This document shows positions 16,749 to 23,833 of a stretch of DNA of 64,000 nt, in pieces. Every line of letters begins with the position of its first letter. The first letter of the stretch is position 1. Location of the stretch: NCBI GenBank assembly GCA_038238115.1, contig JBBRYB010000014.1, forward strand, positions 1 to 64,000. Reading direction: 5' to 3'. The notes below the pieces were generated by a model. The model did no database searches. It was not told the DNA's origin and saw only the letters and a list, made by a program, of their open reading frames with translations. The position numbers and the translations under genes are program-made. Source of the DNA: JBBRYB01 sp038238115 (GTDB lineage Bacteria; Actinomycetota; Actinomycetes; Propionibacteriales; Nocardioidaceae).

Positions 16749-17138
16749 GGTGCGGCTCGATTCGTCCTGTTGGACTAGGCGGCGCGTCCCCGACCTTGGC
16801 GGGACGGATCCTGGCGGCTTGATTCGTCCTGTTGGACCAGGCGGCGCGTCCCCGACCTCGGCGGGCCGAATCTTGGCGGCTTGATTCGTCCTGCTGGACT
16901 AGGCGGCGCGTCCCCGACCTCGGCGGGACGAATCTTGGTGGCTCCTGGCGGCTCGATTCGTCCTGCTGGACCGGGCGGCGCGTCCCCGACCTCGGCGGGC
17001 CGAATCTTGGTGGCTCGATTCGTCCTGATGCACCAGGCGGCGCGTCCCCGACCTCGGCGAGACGAATTCTGGCGGCTCGATTCGTCCCGCTGCACCAGGC
17101 GGCACGTCCCCGGCCTTGGCAGGACGAATCGTCGGGGT
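16749..17138 (-). repeat. Array of six 62-bp hairpin repeats
   Basis: GATTCGTCC recurs at 16759, 16821, 16883, 16955, 17017 and 17079. Spacing is 62 bp, except one 72-bp interval caused by a 10-bp insertion. Each unit ends with GGACGAATC or a near variant, the reverse complement of its start, so each can fold into one hairpin with a 9-bp outer stem and further inner pairing. The array lies between sdhB and the pterin dehydratase gene. Since 62 is not a multiple of three, the long minus-strand frame across it does not encode a peptide repeat. Unlike CRISPR, there are no unique spacers. Confidence 0.85.
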
Positions 17139-17441
17139 AGCAGGTTGACGCCAGATTAATGCTGTGGTTGACGTCGTGAGGGAGTGTCGTCTGCCCACCG
17201 CCACCCCTCGTGCCGCTCTCGCCACCGCCACCCCCCGCGCCGCGGCGGCTCTCGCCACCGCCATACCCGCCGAGGCGCCGCCCGGGCGCCCGTCGCGGTC
17301 CCCGCTCGGTTCCGCGTCGGCTGATGTCGTGATGCCCTGCGGCCACCACTCTCGCCGTAGTGGGTGGTGCCGTCCACGAGCGACCCCGCATGAGCCCCCC
17401 ACGAGCCGGGCCTCGGCTCGGCCGACGAGCCGGGCTCGCGG
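17139..17441. other. Low-complexity stretch after sdhB
   Basis: About 300 bp without a gene. It contains degenerate CTCGCCACCGCCA-like iterations (17210-17270) in a C-rich tract, then ordinary GC-rich sequence up to the sdhB stop. It carries no recognisable terminator. Confidence 0.5.
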
Positions 17442-18215
17442 TCACACCTCTTCGCGGCTCGCCCGGTCACCTCGCTTGAAGATCTTCTCGCCCAGCCACA
17501 CCACCGGGTCGTACTTGCGGTCGGCGACCCGCTCCTTCATGGGGATGATCGCGTTGTCTGTGATCTTGATGCCCTCGGGGCAGACCTCGGTGCAGCACTT
17601 CGTGATGTTGCACATGCCCAGCCCGGCGGCGTCCTGGGCCAGCTTGCGACGGTCGTTGGTGTCGAGCGGGTGCATGTCGAGCTCGGCGTAGCGCAGGAAG
17701 AACCGCGGCCCGGCGAACTTCGGCTTGTTCTCGTCGTGGTCACGCACGACATGACACACGTCCTGGCACAAGAAGCACTCGATGCACTTGCGGAACTCCT
17801 GGCCCCGCTCGACATCCTTCTGCTGCATCCTGCGCTTGCCGTCAGCATCGCGAGGCGTGGGCGAGAACGCTGGGATCTGCTTGGCCTTCTCGTAGTTGAA
17901 CGACACGTCGGTGACCAGGTCCCGAATGACCGGAAACGCGCGCAGCGGCGTCACCGTGATGGTCTCGTCGTGGTCGAAGTTGCCCAGCCGCGTCATGCAC
18001 ATCAACCGTGGCTTGCCGTTGATCTCGGCGCTGCACGAACCACACTTACCAGCCTTGCAGTTCCAGCGAACCGCCAAGTCGCCCGTCTGGGTCGCCTGGA
18101 GGCGGTGGATGGCGTCGAGGACGACCTCGCCCTCCTCGACCGCGACGGTGTAGTCGCCGAGCTCTCCGCCCGACTCGTCACCGCGCCATACCCGGAGCTT
18201 CAGGTCGTATCCCAT
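17442..18215 (-). CDS. sdhB: Succinate dehydrogenase iron-sulfur subunit (Sdh1 type)
   Basis: 257 residues, electron-transfer subunit of succinate:quinone oxidoreductase. Three cluster motifs are intact: C53, C58, C61, C73 for [2Fe-2S]; CIECFLCQDVC (C144-C154) and MCNITKCCTEVCP (C202-C212) for the [4Fe-4S] and the third cluster. It lies 63 bp after sdhA in the order C-A-B, the gene order of mycobacterial Sdh1 (Rv0249c-Rv0247c). The enzyme passes electrons from succinate to menaquinone at the inner membrane. Confidence 0.95.
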   Translation of the reverse strand: MGYDLKLRVWRGDESGGELGDYTVAVEEGEVVLDAIHRLQATQTGDLAVRWNCKAGKCGSCSAEINGKPRLMCMTRLGNFDHDETITVTPLRAFPVIRDLVTDVSFNYEKAKQIPAFSPTPRDADGKRRMQQKDVERGQEFRKCIECFLCQDVCHVVRDHDENKPKFAGPRFFLRYAELDMHPLDTNDRRKLAQDAAGLGMCNITKCCTEVCPEGIKITDNAIIPMKERVADRKYDPVVWLGEKIFKRGDRASREEV

Positions 18216-18278
18216 CAGCGCACCTCCATCAGGACTGCTTTGGCGTCTCTCCTGGTCGCAGCATCACTGGTCACAGCG

Positions 18279-20159
18279 TCACGACTGCTCGAAGAGGGAC
18301 TGGAGCTCGTCCGGCATCACGGGTAGGTGTTGATGCACAAGCTCGACGTGGCCGTCGCCACCCAGGGTGAGCACCAGGTTGCGCTCGCCCCAGTGGGGGT
18401 CCGGGCCGGGGTAGTCATCGCGGGTGTGACCGCCTCGAGACTCCTTGCGCTCCAACGCGGCCATGGCGATGCACTCCGCCACGATCAGCATGTTTCTCAG
18501 GTCCAGGGCGAGGTGCCAGCCCGGGTTGTACTGGCGATGCCCCTGGACCGACAGCCGGGTGGCGCGTTCGCGCAAGGACTGGATCTCCGCAAGCGACTCG
18601 ACCAGCTCGTCGGCCTGCCGGATGATGCCCACCAGCCGCTGCATGACGTCTTGAAGGTCATGCTGGATCGTGTACGGGTTCTCCTCGCCCTCGTCTGAGA
18701 ACGGCGCGAGCGCCCGCTCGGCGGCCTGCATGACGTGCTCATCGCTCACCACAGGGCGTGACGAGCCGATCCGCCCGGCCGCGTAGGCCGCGTTCAGTCC
18801 GGCGCGACGGCCGAAGACGAGCAGATCCGACAGCGAGTTGCCACCGAGCCGGTTGGACCCGTGCATGCCACCGGCCACCTCACCGACGGCGTACAGCCCG
18901 TCGACGATGCTCTTGCCGGTGTCGGCGTCGACCTCGACTCCGCCCATGACGTAGTGGCAGGTCGGGCCGATCTCCATCGGCTCGGCCGTGATGTCGACGT
19001 CTGCGAGCTCCTTGAACTGGTGGTACATCGAGGGCAACCGGCGCTGGATGAACTCGGCGCTGCGCCGCGACGCGATGTCGAGGAAGACGCCGCCGTGCGG
19101 GGACCCTCGCCCCGCCTTGATCTCGGAGTTGATCGCGCGCGCGACCTCGTCTCGTGGCAGCAGCTCGGGGGGCCGGCGGTTGTTGGCCTTGTCGTCGTAC
19201 CAGCCATCGGCCTCCTCCTCGGTGTCGGCCGTCTCCGCCTTGAAGTACTCCGGGATGTAGTCGAACATGAAGCGCTTGCCCTCGGAGTTGCGCAGCACCC
19301 CGCCGTCGCCGCGCACCGACTCGGTGACCAGGAGGCCGCGCACCGACGGAGGCCAGACCATCCCGGTCGGGTGGAACTGCACGAACTCCATGTTGATCAG
19401 CGATGCGCCAGCACGCAGGGCCAGCGCGTGTCCGTCTCCGGTGTACTCCCAGGAGTTGCTCGTGACCTGGTAGGACTTGCCGATGCCGCCGGTGGCCAAG
19501 ATGATGCTCGGCGTCTTGAAGACGATGAAGCGGCCGGACTCTCGCCAATAGGCGAGGGCACCGCTGATCCGGCCGTCCTGCTTGAAGATCTCGCTGACCG
19601 TGCACTCCATGAACACGTCGATGCCGAGCGCGACGGCGCGCTGCTGAAGGGTGCGGATCATCTCCAGACCGGTACGGTCGCCGACGTGTGCGAGCCGGGC
19701 GTAGCGGTGGCCGCCGAAGTCGCGCTGGGAGATCAGACCGTCGGCGGTCCGGTCGAACAGCGCCCCCCACTCCTCCAGCTCGAGCACCCGCTCCGGGGCC
19801 TCTTGGGCATGCAGCTGGGCCATCCGCCAGTTGTTGAGCATCTTGCCGCCGCGCATGGTGTCGCGGAAGTGCACCCTCCAGTTGTCGGCGGGCCACAGGT
19901 TGCCCATGGCGGCGGCGATGCCGCCTTCGGCCATCACGGTGTGCGCCTTGCCTAGCAGGGATTTGCAGACGATGGCCGTGCGGGCTCCGGCGTCGTGCGC
20001 CGCGATGGCGGCGCGCAGTCCGGCCCCGCCGGCGCCGATCACCACGACGTCATACGTGTGCCCCTCGAAGCCGTGCGGCTCCGAGGGCGAGTCGCTGCTC
20101 AAGACGTTGCCCGTCATGGGATGGCGTTCGGGGTTGCGCTCGTTCGGTGTGCTCGTCAT
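18279..20159 (-). CDS. sdhA: Succinate dehydrogenase flavoprotein subunit (Sdh1 type)
   Basis: 626 residues; it oxidises succinate to fumarate with covalently bound FAD. GAGGAG (about 42-47) is the dinucleotide fold, and GKAHTVMAEGG puts the FAD-linking histidine at H73. The capping-domain HPTG and the C-terminal QHDLQDVMQ helix are present. The ATG at 20159 overlaps the sdhC stop (TGATG), so the two are translationally coupled; a second ATG 14 codons in is possible. The catalytic dimer is with SdhB. Confidence 0.95.
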   Translation of the reverse strand: MTSTPNERNPERHPMTGNVLSSDSPSEPHGFEGHTYDVVVIGAGGAGLRAAIAAHDAGARTAIVCKSLLGKAHTVMAEGGIAAAMGNLWPADNWRVHFRDTMRGGKMLNNWRMAQLHAQEAPERVLELEEWGALFDRTADGLISQRDFGGHRYARLAHVGDRTGLEMIRTLQQRAVALGIDVFMECTVSEIFKQDGRISGALAYWRESGRFIVFKTPSIILATGGIGKSYQVTSNSWEYTGDGHALALRAGASLINMEFVQFHPTGMVWPPSVRGLLVTESVRGDGGVLRNSEGKRFMFDYIPEYFKAETADTEEEADGWYDDKANNRRPPELLPRDEVARAINSEIKAGRGSPHGGVFLDIASRRSAEFIQRRLPSMYHQFKELADVDITAEPMEIGPTCHYVMGGVEVDADTGKSIVDGLYAVGEVAGGMHGSNRLGGNSLSDLLVFGRRAGLNAAYAAGRIGSSRPVVSDEHVMQAAERALAPFSDEGEENPYTIQHDLQDVMQRLVGIIRQADELVESLAEIQSLRERATRLSVQGHRQYNPGWHLALDLRNMLIVAECIAMAALERKESRGGHTRDDYPGPDPHWGERNLVLTLGGDGHVELVHQHLPVMPDELQSLFEQS

Positions 20160-20947
20160 CAGAAGAACCTCGGGTCGTCGAAGGCGCCGGTGGCCAACAG
20201 GTAGACGTACAGGTCGGCGAACGCCACGGAGAATAGCGACAGCCAGGCGAACTGCGCGTGCTTGGCGTTCAGCTTCGAGACCGCGGTCCACGCCCGGTAG
20301 CGGATCGGGTGCTTGGAGAAGTGGCGGAGGCGGCCGCCGACGGCGTGCCGGCACGAGTGACAGCCGAGGGTGTAGAGCCAGATCAACACGATGTTGACCA
20401 GGAAGATCAGGGTGCCGAGGCCCATGTGGCCCCACTCGTGGTCGGCATTGCGAAACGAGATCACCGTGTCATAGGTCAAGATGAGCGAGACCAGCATGGC
20501 GGCGTACCAGAAGTAGCGATGGATGTTCTGCAGGATCAGCGGCAGCCGCGTCTCACCCGTGTACGCGCCGTGCGGCTCGGCGACCACGCACGCCGGCGGC
20601 GAGAGCCAGAACGCCCGGTAGTAGGCCTTGCGGTAGTAGTAGCAGGTGAGCCGGAAACCGAGCGGGAAGATCAAGATGATCAGGGCAGGTGACAGGTCCC
20701 ACCAGGAGAAAGGCTGTCCGAAGTCCGACGACCCGGCGACACACCCACTTGTCAAGCACGGCGAGTAGAGCGGGGAGAGGTAGGGGGAGGCGTAGTAGTT
20801 GGCGCCCTCGAACGCACGCCATGACGCGTAGACCACGAAGGCCGCGAAGACCACGAACGTCGTCAGTGGCGGCACCCACCAGCGGTCGCCGCGTAGCGTC
20901 TTGCCCTTGACTCGGGCGCGGCCGGGTCCCATCACTCCAGTCGACAT
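20159..20947 (-). CDS. sdhC: Succinate dehydrogenase membrane anchor (Sdh1 type)
   Basis: 262 residues with five predicted helices. It is a single large anchor, like mycobacterial Rv0249c, rather than the small SdhC/SdhD pair. The segment LGCHSCRHAVGG (C196, H197, C199, H201) at the end of a helix provides Cys and His in a Rieske-like spacing; a membrane-embedded Rieske-type cluster has been reported in the M. smegmatis homologue. Additional His at 143, 170 and 174 lie in helices. AAGGGAAG before ATG 20947 decides the start against an upstream frame opening. Confidence 0.88.
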   Translation of the reverse strand: MSTGVMGPGRARVKGKTLRGDRWWVPPLTTFVVFAAFVVYASWRAFEGANYYASPYLSPLYSPCLTSGCVAGSSDFGQPFSWWDLSPALIILIFPLGFRLTCYYYRKAYYRAFWLSPPACVVAEPHGAYTGETRLPLILQNIHRYFWYAAMLVSLILTYDTVISFRNADHEWGHMGLGTLIFLVNIVLIWLYTLGCHSCRHAVGGRLRHFSKHPIRYRAWTAVSKLNAKHAQFAWLSLFSVAFADLYVYLLATGAFDDPRFF

Positions 20948-20972
20948 CAATACTTCCCTTGGTAGAGAGCAG

Positions 20973-21056
20973 TCATCCGTAGAGCAGGCTCGCACAGGCT
21001 AGGCCCGCCCCCAGCATGGCCAGGCAGCGGGGCTGCTTGCTCGTGATCCGTTCCAT
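20973..21056 (-). CDS. Possible 27-residue membrane peptide before sdhC
   Basis: ATG 21056 opens 27 codons ending TGA at 20973-20975, only 25 bp before sdhC on the same strand. The peptide has a basic start (MERITSKQPR) and a hydrophobic segment (LAMLGAGLACASLLYG), like a single-pass membrane subunit. Small accessory subunits are known in mycobacterial succinate dehydrogenases. No ribosome site is seen; the nearby GAATACT could be a -10 giving an almost leaderless message. Coding status is uncertain. Confidence 0.3.
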   Translation of the reverse strand: MERITSKQPRCLAMLGAGLACASLLYG

Positions 21057-21068
21057 GGCGTGGTCAAC

Positions 21069-21082
21069 TGCGAGTATTCGCA
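21069..21082 (-). promoter_or_regulatory. Perfect palindrome upstream of the sdh operon
   Basis: TGCGA-GTAT-TCGCA is a perfect 5-bp inverted repeat with a 4-bp centre, 121 bp before sdhC and 12 bp before the possible small ORF. On the sdh strand it contains AATACT, a plausible -10. It resembles the half-sites of the Nur-like box at 8981 but with a different spacer. The binding protein is unknown. Confidence 0.4.
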
Positions 21083-21214
21083 AGTCTGTCGCGAAATCGT
21101 CCGACGGGGAAGTCGCGCCGACGTGACACCGCACACGCCGAGCCGGCTCCTGGACGTCAGGCGACGAGTCGCCGAGGCGGTCCGTTCGGTCGGCGCTGTG
21201 CGAGGCTGCCGGTT

Positions 21215-22351
21215 GTGACGAGAGAGGTGGCAGCCGCCGCGATCGTGGTGGCTGGGCGGGTGCTTGCCGCACGCCGAACAGGTCCCGCCGACGTCGAAGG
21301 CGGCTGGGAGCTGCCTGGCGGCAAGATCGACGCCGGTGAGACGCCCGCCGAGGCGGTCGTGCGGGAGGTGCATGAGGAGCTCGGCTGCGAGGTCGCGGTG
21401 CTACACGCGCTCACGGGCCGCGCGGCGATCAAGGCCGACTACGAGCTGACCGTCCACGTGGCCCGGCTGCTTTCCGGCGAACCCGTTCCCCACGAGCACG
21501 ATGCGCTGCGGTGGCTGGCGTCCGAAGAGCTCGACGGCGTCGACTGGCTGCCGTCCGACCGGCCCTTCCTCGACGAGCTGCGATCGATGCTCGACCAGGG
21601 CGAGCGGCTCGAGGGCGGCAACGTCGGTGGCGCGGTGCGGATCGGCCGAACGGTACGCCGTACGACGGGTCCGTGGACACCGGCCGTACATGCCCTGCTG
21701 GACCACGTCCGGGCGGCCGGGCTGCAGGACGTGCCGCGAGTGATCGGCGTGGACAGCCGGGGGCGCGAGGCGCTCAGCTACCTGCCAGGTCGAGTCATCG
21801 AGCACCCCGAGGTGGCCTCGGACGAGCTGTTGTCCGAGGCGATGGGGTGGCTGCGCAGCTTCCACGAGGTCGCCGCGGACTTCGACCATCCGGGGCCCTG
21901 GCGAAACGGTTCCGGCCCCCGCCGCCCCGACCAGATCATGTGCCACCACGACTTCGCGCCCTACAACGTGGCCGTGAGCTCGGCCGCGAACGGCGAACGG
22001 GTCGTGGGTGTCTTCGACTGGGATCTTGCCTCCCCAGGGACCAGGCTGGAGGACCTTGCGTTCGCGGCGTGGAACTGGGTGCCGCTGCACCAGCCCCTCG
22101 CCGCCGGGCTCTCAGCGAGGCGGCTGAGCATCATGGCCGCCGGCTACGGCGGCAGGCTGCGACCCGGTGACATCCTCGACGAGGTCGTGAGCCGCATCGA
22201 GCGGTCGATCGCCGTGATCGGCGCCGGGCAGGCGGCGGGTGACTCGGGCATGCTCAACCTGGCCAGAGTCGGCGAGCCGGCGCGCACAGCTCACGCCCTC
22301 GACGACCTGCGCCGCCGCCTCCCCGCGATAGGCAGTGCCCTGCTCGGCTGA
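21215..22351 (+). CDS. NUDIX hydrolase fused to APH-type kinase domain
   Basis: 378 residues in two clear domains. Residues 1 to about 125 are a MutT-like NUDIX domain; its box G36-x5-E42-x7-R50-E51-x2-E54-E55 is complete. Residues about 135-378 are an aminoglycoside phosphotransferase-fold domain: VRIGRTVRR at the lobe start, HHDFAPYN with catalytic D246 and N251, and VFDWDLASPG with metal-binding D268/D270. Each part normally occurs alone. The kinase half resembles actinobacterial small-molecule phosphotransferases often called APH without proven antibiotic activity. The GTG start at 21215 opens directly on the NUDIX fold. Confidence 0.85.
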   Translation: MTREVAAAAIVVAGRVLAARRTGPADVEGGWELPGGKIDAGETPAEAVVREVHEELGCEVAVLHALTGRAAIKADYELTVHVARLLSGEPVPHEHDALRWLASEELDGVDWLPSDRPFLDELRSMLDQGERLEGGNVGGAVRIGRTVRRTTGPWTPAVHALLDHVRAAGLQDVPRVIGVDSRGREALSYLPGRVIEHPEVASDELLSEAMGWLRSFHEVAADFDHPGPWRNGSGPRRPDQIMCHHDFAPYNVAVSSAANGERVVGVFDWDLASPGTRLEDLAFAAWNWVPLHQPLAAGLSARRLSIMAAGYGGRLRPGDILDEVVSRIERSIAVIGAGQAAGDSGMLNLARVGEPARTAHALDDLRRRLPAIGSALLG

Positions 22352-22444
22352 CGGACAAGCTGCCTTGTAACGCCCGAAAGTAGGACGCAGGCAAGGGCGG
22401 GTCTTCGGCCCCCGCGCTCGCAGTCGGGCCGTACGCTGGGCGGC

Positions 22445-23371
22445 GTGACAGCAGACCAGCTGCCTGACCGGCGCATCCTTCTCGTTCACGCCCATCCCGA
22501 TGACGAGTCCATCGGAAACGGCGCCACCATGGCGAAGTACGCCGCCGAGGGTGCCCTCGTCACGCTTGTCACCTCGACGCTCGGCGAGCAGGGGGAGGTG
22601 CTCGTGGATTCGCTCGCCTACCTTGCGGCAGACCGGGACGACCAGCTCGGCCGGCACCGGATCGGCGAGCTCGACGAGGCGATGACAGAGCTCGGAGTGA
22701 CCGACTACCGCTTCCTGGGCGGGCCCGGCCGTTTTCGCGACACGGGCATGGCCACGGACGACCAGGGCCGCGCTATCGCGCCCCCCGAGATCAGAAGCGA
22801 TAGCTACTGGGCCGCCGACCTCACCGTCGCCGCGGACTACCTCGTCGACGTCATCCGTGAGGTCCGGCCGCAGGTGCTCGTCACCTACGACCAGAACGGT
22901 GGCTACGGCCACCCCGACCACATCCAGGCGCACCGCGTCGCGATGTATGCCAGTGTGCTGGCCGCGGCTCCGTCATACCGCACCGATCTGGGGGACGCCT
23001 GGGACATCCCGAAGATCTACTGGAACGCGATGTCGGAGAAGCGGATGCGTGAGGGGCTGCGCCGGCTGCGCGAAAGCGGCGACACCACCATGTTCGAAGG
23101 GATGGACCCCGACGGTCCGATGCCGGAGTTCGTCGTCGCCGACGAGCTGATCACCAGTGAGATCGACGGCCGTGAGTTCGTTGAGCGAAAGATGGCCGCG
23201 ATGGCTGCCCATGCCACCCAGATCGCGCTCGACGGTCCTTTCTTCGCCCTGTCCAACCAGCAGGGCAACGAGGTCTGGGCGATGGAGTTCTACCGGCTCG
23301 TCAAAGGAATCCGAGGCGTCGGGTCCGGACCGGACGGCCGCGAGACCGACCTGTTCGCTGGCGTGGCCTGA
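22445..23371 (+). CDS. mshB: MshB, GlcNAc-inositol deacetylase of mycothiol synthesis
   Basis: 308 residues. It removes acetate from GlcNAc-Ins, the second committed step of mycothiol biosynthesis, in the cytosol. The zinc motif AHPDDE (H17, D20) and the later GHPDHIQAHR histidine are the LmbE-family metal ligands. Length and the C-terminal FYRLVKGIRG segment match MshB. It starts at GTG 22445 and heads a short operon with DUF6113 and VanW genes, as Rv1170 is followed by Rv1171 in mycobacteria. Confidence 0.92.
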   Translation: MTADQLPDRRILLVHAHPDDESIGNGATMAKYAAEGALVTLVTSTLGEQGEVLVDSLAYLAADRDDQLGRHRIGELDEAMTELGVTDYRFLGGPGRFRDTGMATDDQGRAIAPPEIRSDSYWAADLTVAADYLVDVIREVRPQVLVTYDQNGGYGHPDHIQAHRVAMYASVLAAAPSYRTDLGDAWDIPKIYWNAMSEKRMREGLRRLRESGDTTMFEGMDPDGPMPEFVVADELITSEIDGREFVERKMAAMAAHATQIALDGPFFALSNQQGNEVWAMEFYRLVKGIRGVGSGPDGRETDLFAGVA

Positions 23372-23375
23372 GCCG

Positions 23376-23747
23376 GTGACCTCGGTGCGCTCCGTCGACC
23401 TACCTACCGTTCTGCTGGCGGTCTGCGTCGGAGTGGGTGCAGCGATAGTCGGCTTCGGTGCCGTGTTCGTATCCCGGATCGAGTGGAGACCTGGGGCTGT
23501 GGTGGTCCCCTGGGGTCTCGTCCTGTCGGTGGGGGGATCCGCCTCGGTGGTGCTGCTCGCCAGGTCGGTAGGCCGGGGGCTCGGCTTCGTCGCTGCGGGC
23601 GGCTGGGTGGTGGGTGTCGGTGTGCTGCTCCTGCGTGCCCCGGATGGCAGCTATCTCCTCCGACAGGACAACCTCACGTGGGGTTTCCTGCTGGCTGCCA
23701 CGGTTGCGGTCATCGGGTCCGCCAGCTGGGGAAGCGCCGAGACATGA
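23376..23747 (+). CDS. DUF6113-like four-helix membrane protein
   Basis: 123 residues with four hydrophobic helices (for example VLLAVCVGVGAAIVGFGAVF and a final FLLAATVAVIGSASW). No catalytic motif is seen. It follows mshB by 4 bp, the position of Rv1171-type proteins in mycothiol loci; function is unknown. GTG 23376 is the first in-frame start after the mshB stop. Its stop overlaps the next ATG (ATGA at 23744-23747). Confidence 0.75.
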   Translation: MTSVRSVDLPTVLLAVCVGVGAAIVGFGAVFVSRIEWRPGAVVVPWGLVLSVGGSASVVLLARSVGRGLGFVAAGGWVVGVGVLLLRAPDGSYLLRQDNLTWGFLLAATVAVIGSASWGSAET

Positions 23748-23833
23748 GCCGCAGGGACGTCACCGCGCGGACAGGCGCCCGACGGGCCGTCGGCATACAG
23801 GTGGGCGCCCAAGCCGTGAGGCCTGCGCGATGA
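23744..23833 (+). CDS. 29-codon ORF linking two ATGA overlaps
   Basis: ATG 23744 overlaps the DUF6113 stop by 4 nt. The frame runs 29 codons (MSRRDVTARTGARRAVG onwards) to TGA 23831-23833, which overlaps the VanW gene ATG at 23830 by 4 nt. The peptide is basic with no membrane segment. It may be a coupling ORF that hands ribosomes from one gene to the next, or a small protein. The exact fit at both ends is unlikely by chance but is not proof. Confidence 0.4.
   Translation: MSRRDVTARTGARRAVGIQVGAQAVRPAR

Noticed and set aside
16749..17138. CRISPR array
   Set aside because: Units are contiguous and similar throughout, with internal inverted repeats and no unique spacers; no cas genes are near.
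16570..17445. Minus-strand frame running through the 62-bp array into the pterin dehydratase gene
   Set aside because: 62 is not a multiple of three, so each copy would encode a different peptide; the only recognisable domain begins at ATG 16569.
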